From Pseudomonadota bacterium (GTDB taxonomy: Bacteria > Myxococcota > Myxococcia > Myxococcales > Vulgatibacteraceae), in contig JAEZJH010000590.1 of assembly GCA_023436385.1 (NCBI GenBank), positions 1 to 6,398 of the forward strand: a DNA stretch of 6,398 nt, in the 5' to 3' direction. The notes under the pieces are model-generated. The model had not been told where the DNA came from, searched no databases, and saw only the letters and a list, made by a program, of their open reading frames with translations. Below, piece by piece: positions 5,901 to 6,398 of this stretch. A program made the position numbers and the translations under genes. How positions within the stretch are numbered: the stretch's first letter is position 1; each line of letters opens with the position of its first letter.

Positions 5901-6398
5901 ATGAGATCGAGCATCACGGTCGTCGGGATCGCCGCCGGGTTGGCGCTGGCGTTCACCGGAACCCGGGCCGTCGCCGCGCCCGACAAGCTCCCGCTCGAGG
6001 AGCCGGCCCCGAAGCGTCCGGCGCGGGTCGCGGGGTCGGAAAAACGGGAGTCGGAGCAGCGGAAGGCGGAAAAGCGGGAGGCGGAGGCGAAGCCCGCCAG
6101 CCTGACCACCACGCCGCCGGCGGAGGAGAGTCCGCGCCTGGTTCCGGGCCCGGGCCCCGCGGGCGCGCCGTCCGCACCCGGCTTCCCCGGCGACGGCTAC
6201 GGCCTCCTGGTCGAGCCGCGCGTCGGCGGGTTCCTGCCGTCGGGGCGCCTGGGGATGTCGCCGACCGCCGGCGTGCAGTTCGGCCGGATCCTCCTCCCCG
6301 AGCGGCAGCTCTGGGCGATCGCCGAGTTCGCCTTCGCCCGGCCCACGCTCGGCGGACGGGGCGGCACCGCCGAGGCGCCGCTGGGGACCTTCCGGTAC
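5901..6398 (+). CDS. Probable outer-membrane beta-barrel protein (3'-partial)
   Basis: The first 166 codons of a gene run off the right edge with no stop. The start is set by the GGGAGGG site and by a clear signal peptide: MRSS, a hydrophobic core (residues 6-20) and AVA before APDK, with cleavage near residue 25. Residues 46-64 are a highly charged Glu/Lys/Arg/Ala stretch, probably helical or coiled-coil. Residues 65-96 are Pro/Gly/Ala-rich linker. From about residue 98 the text turns into short amphipathic strands (GYGLLVEPRVGGFLP, AGVQFGRILLPE, LWAIAEFAFARP), the usual look of an outer-membrane beta-barrel with a GGFLPSG-like first hairpin. A periplasmic charged and Pro-rich tether ahead of a barrel would fit contact with peptidoglycan or the neighbouring lipoprotein, but this is inference. 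A non-porin protein cannot be excluded because most of the domain is outside the window. Confidence 0.75.
   Translation, partial: MRSSITVVGIAAGLALAFTGTRAVAAPDKLPLEEPAPKRPARVAGSEKRESEQRKAEKREAEAKPASLTTTPPAEESPRLVPGPGPAGAPSAPGFPGDGYGLLVEPRVGGFLPSGRLGMSPTAGVQFGRILLPERQLWAIAEFAFARPTLGGRGGTAEAPLGTFRY

Noticed and set aside
5015..6112. Minus-strand open frame of 365 codons opposite the end of gene 3 and start of gene 4
   Set aside because: It is mostly Arg/Pro/Ala repeats from a GC-rich complement, and it would run across the two ribosome binding sites and start of a better-supported operon.

Overview
This is a very GC-rich window with strong G/C preference at third codon positions. It carries three essentially complete genes plus one gene cut by the right edge, and every product looks exported (outer surface, outer membrane or secreted). 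Thrombospondin type 3 (TSP3) repeats, Cys-rich CGCG repeats, a lipoprotein built of IPT/TIG domains and an apparent outer-membrane beta-barrel protein suggest a high-GC Gram-negative (diderm) bacterium. Myxococcota/deltaproteobacterial-type or similar lineages are the best guess. This is an inference from domain style only, since no marker gene is present.

Layout: (1) 3-1586, plus strand, is the C-terminal part of an acidic Ca-binding-type TSP3 protein. It has six Cys-Gly-Cys-Gly repeats and a NIDO-like beta-sandwich domain inserted inside its last TSP3 repeat; its true start lies left of the window. (2) 1587-1755 is a convergent intergenic stretch with a strong intrinsic terminator for gene 1 and a second hairpin near the end of gene 2. 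(3) 1756-2676, minus strand, encodes an unrecognised secreted protein of about 306 residues. (4) 2677-2925 is a divergent intergenic region expected to hold the promoters of genes 2 and 3. (5) 2926-5877, plus strand, encodes a 983-residue probable lipoprotein with about six IPT/TIG-like repeats, two further repeats of another type and a C-terminal fibronectin-III-like domain. (6) 5901 to the window end, plus strand, is the start of an exported protein with a charged and proline-rich linker leading into a probable outer-membrane beta-barrel.

Genes 3 and 4 are 23 bases apart, both have good ribosome binding sites, and probably form one transcription unit: a large surface lipoprotein with a barrel partner. 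Genes 1 and 2 are transcribed towards each other and have no demonstrated link to that pair. I see no RNA gene, mobile element, CRISPR array or attachment site. Nothing here is a clear new defence or metabolic system. The points most worth a second look are the domain inserted into a TSP3 repeat and the cysteine pattern across the IPT array.
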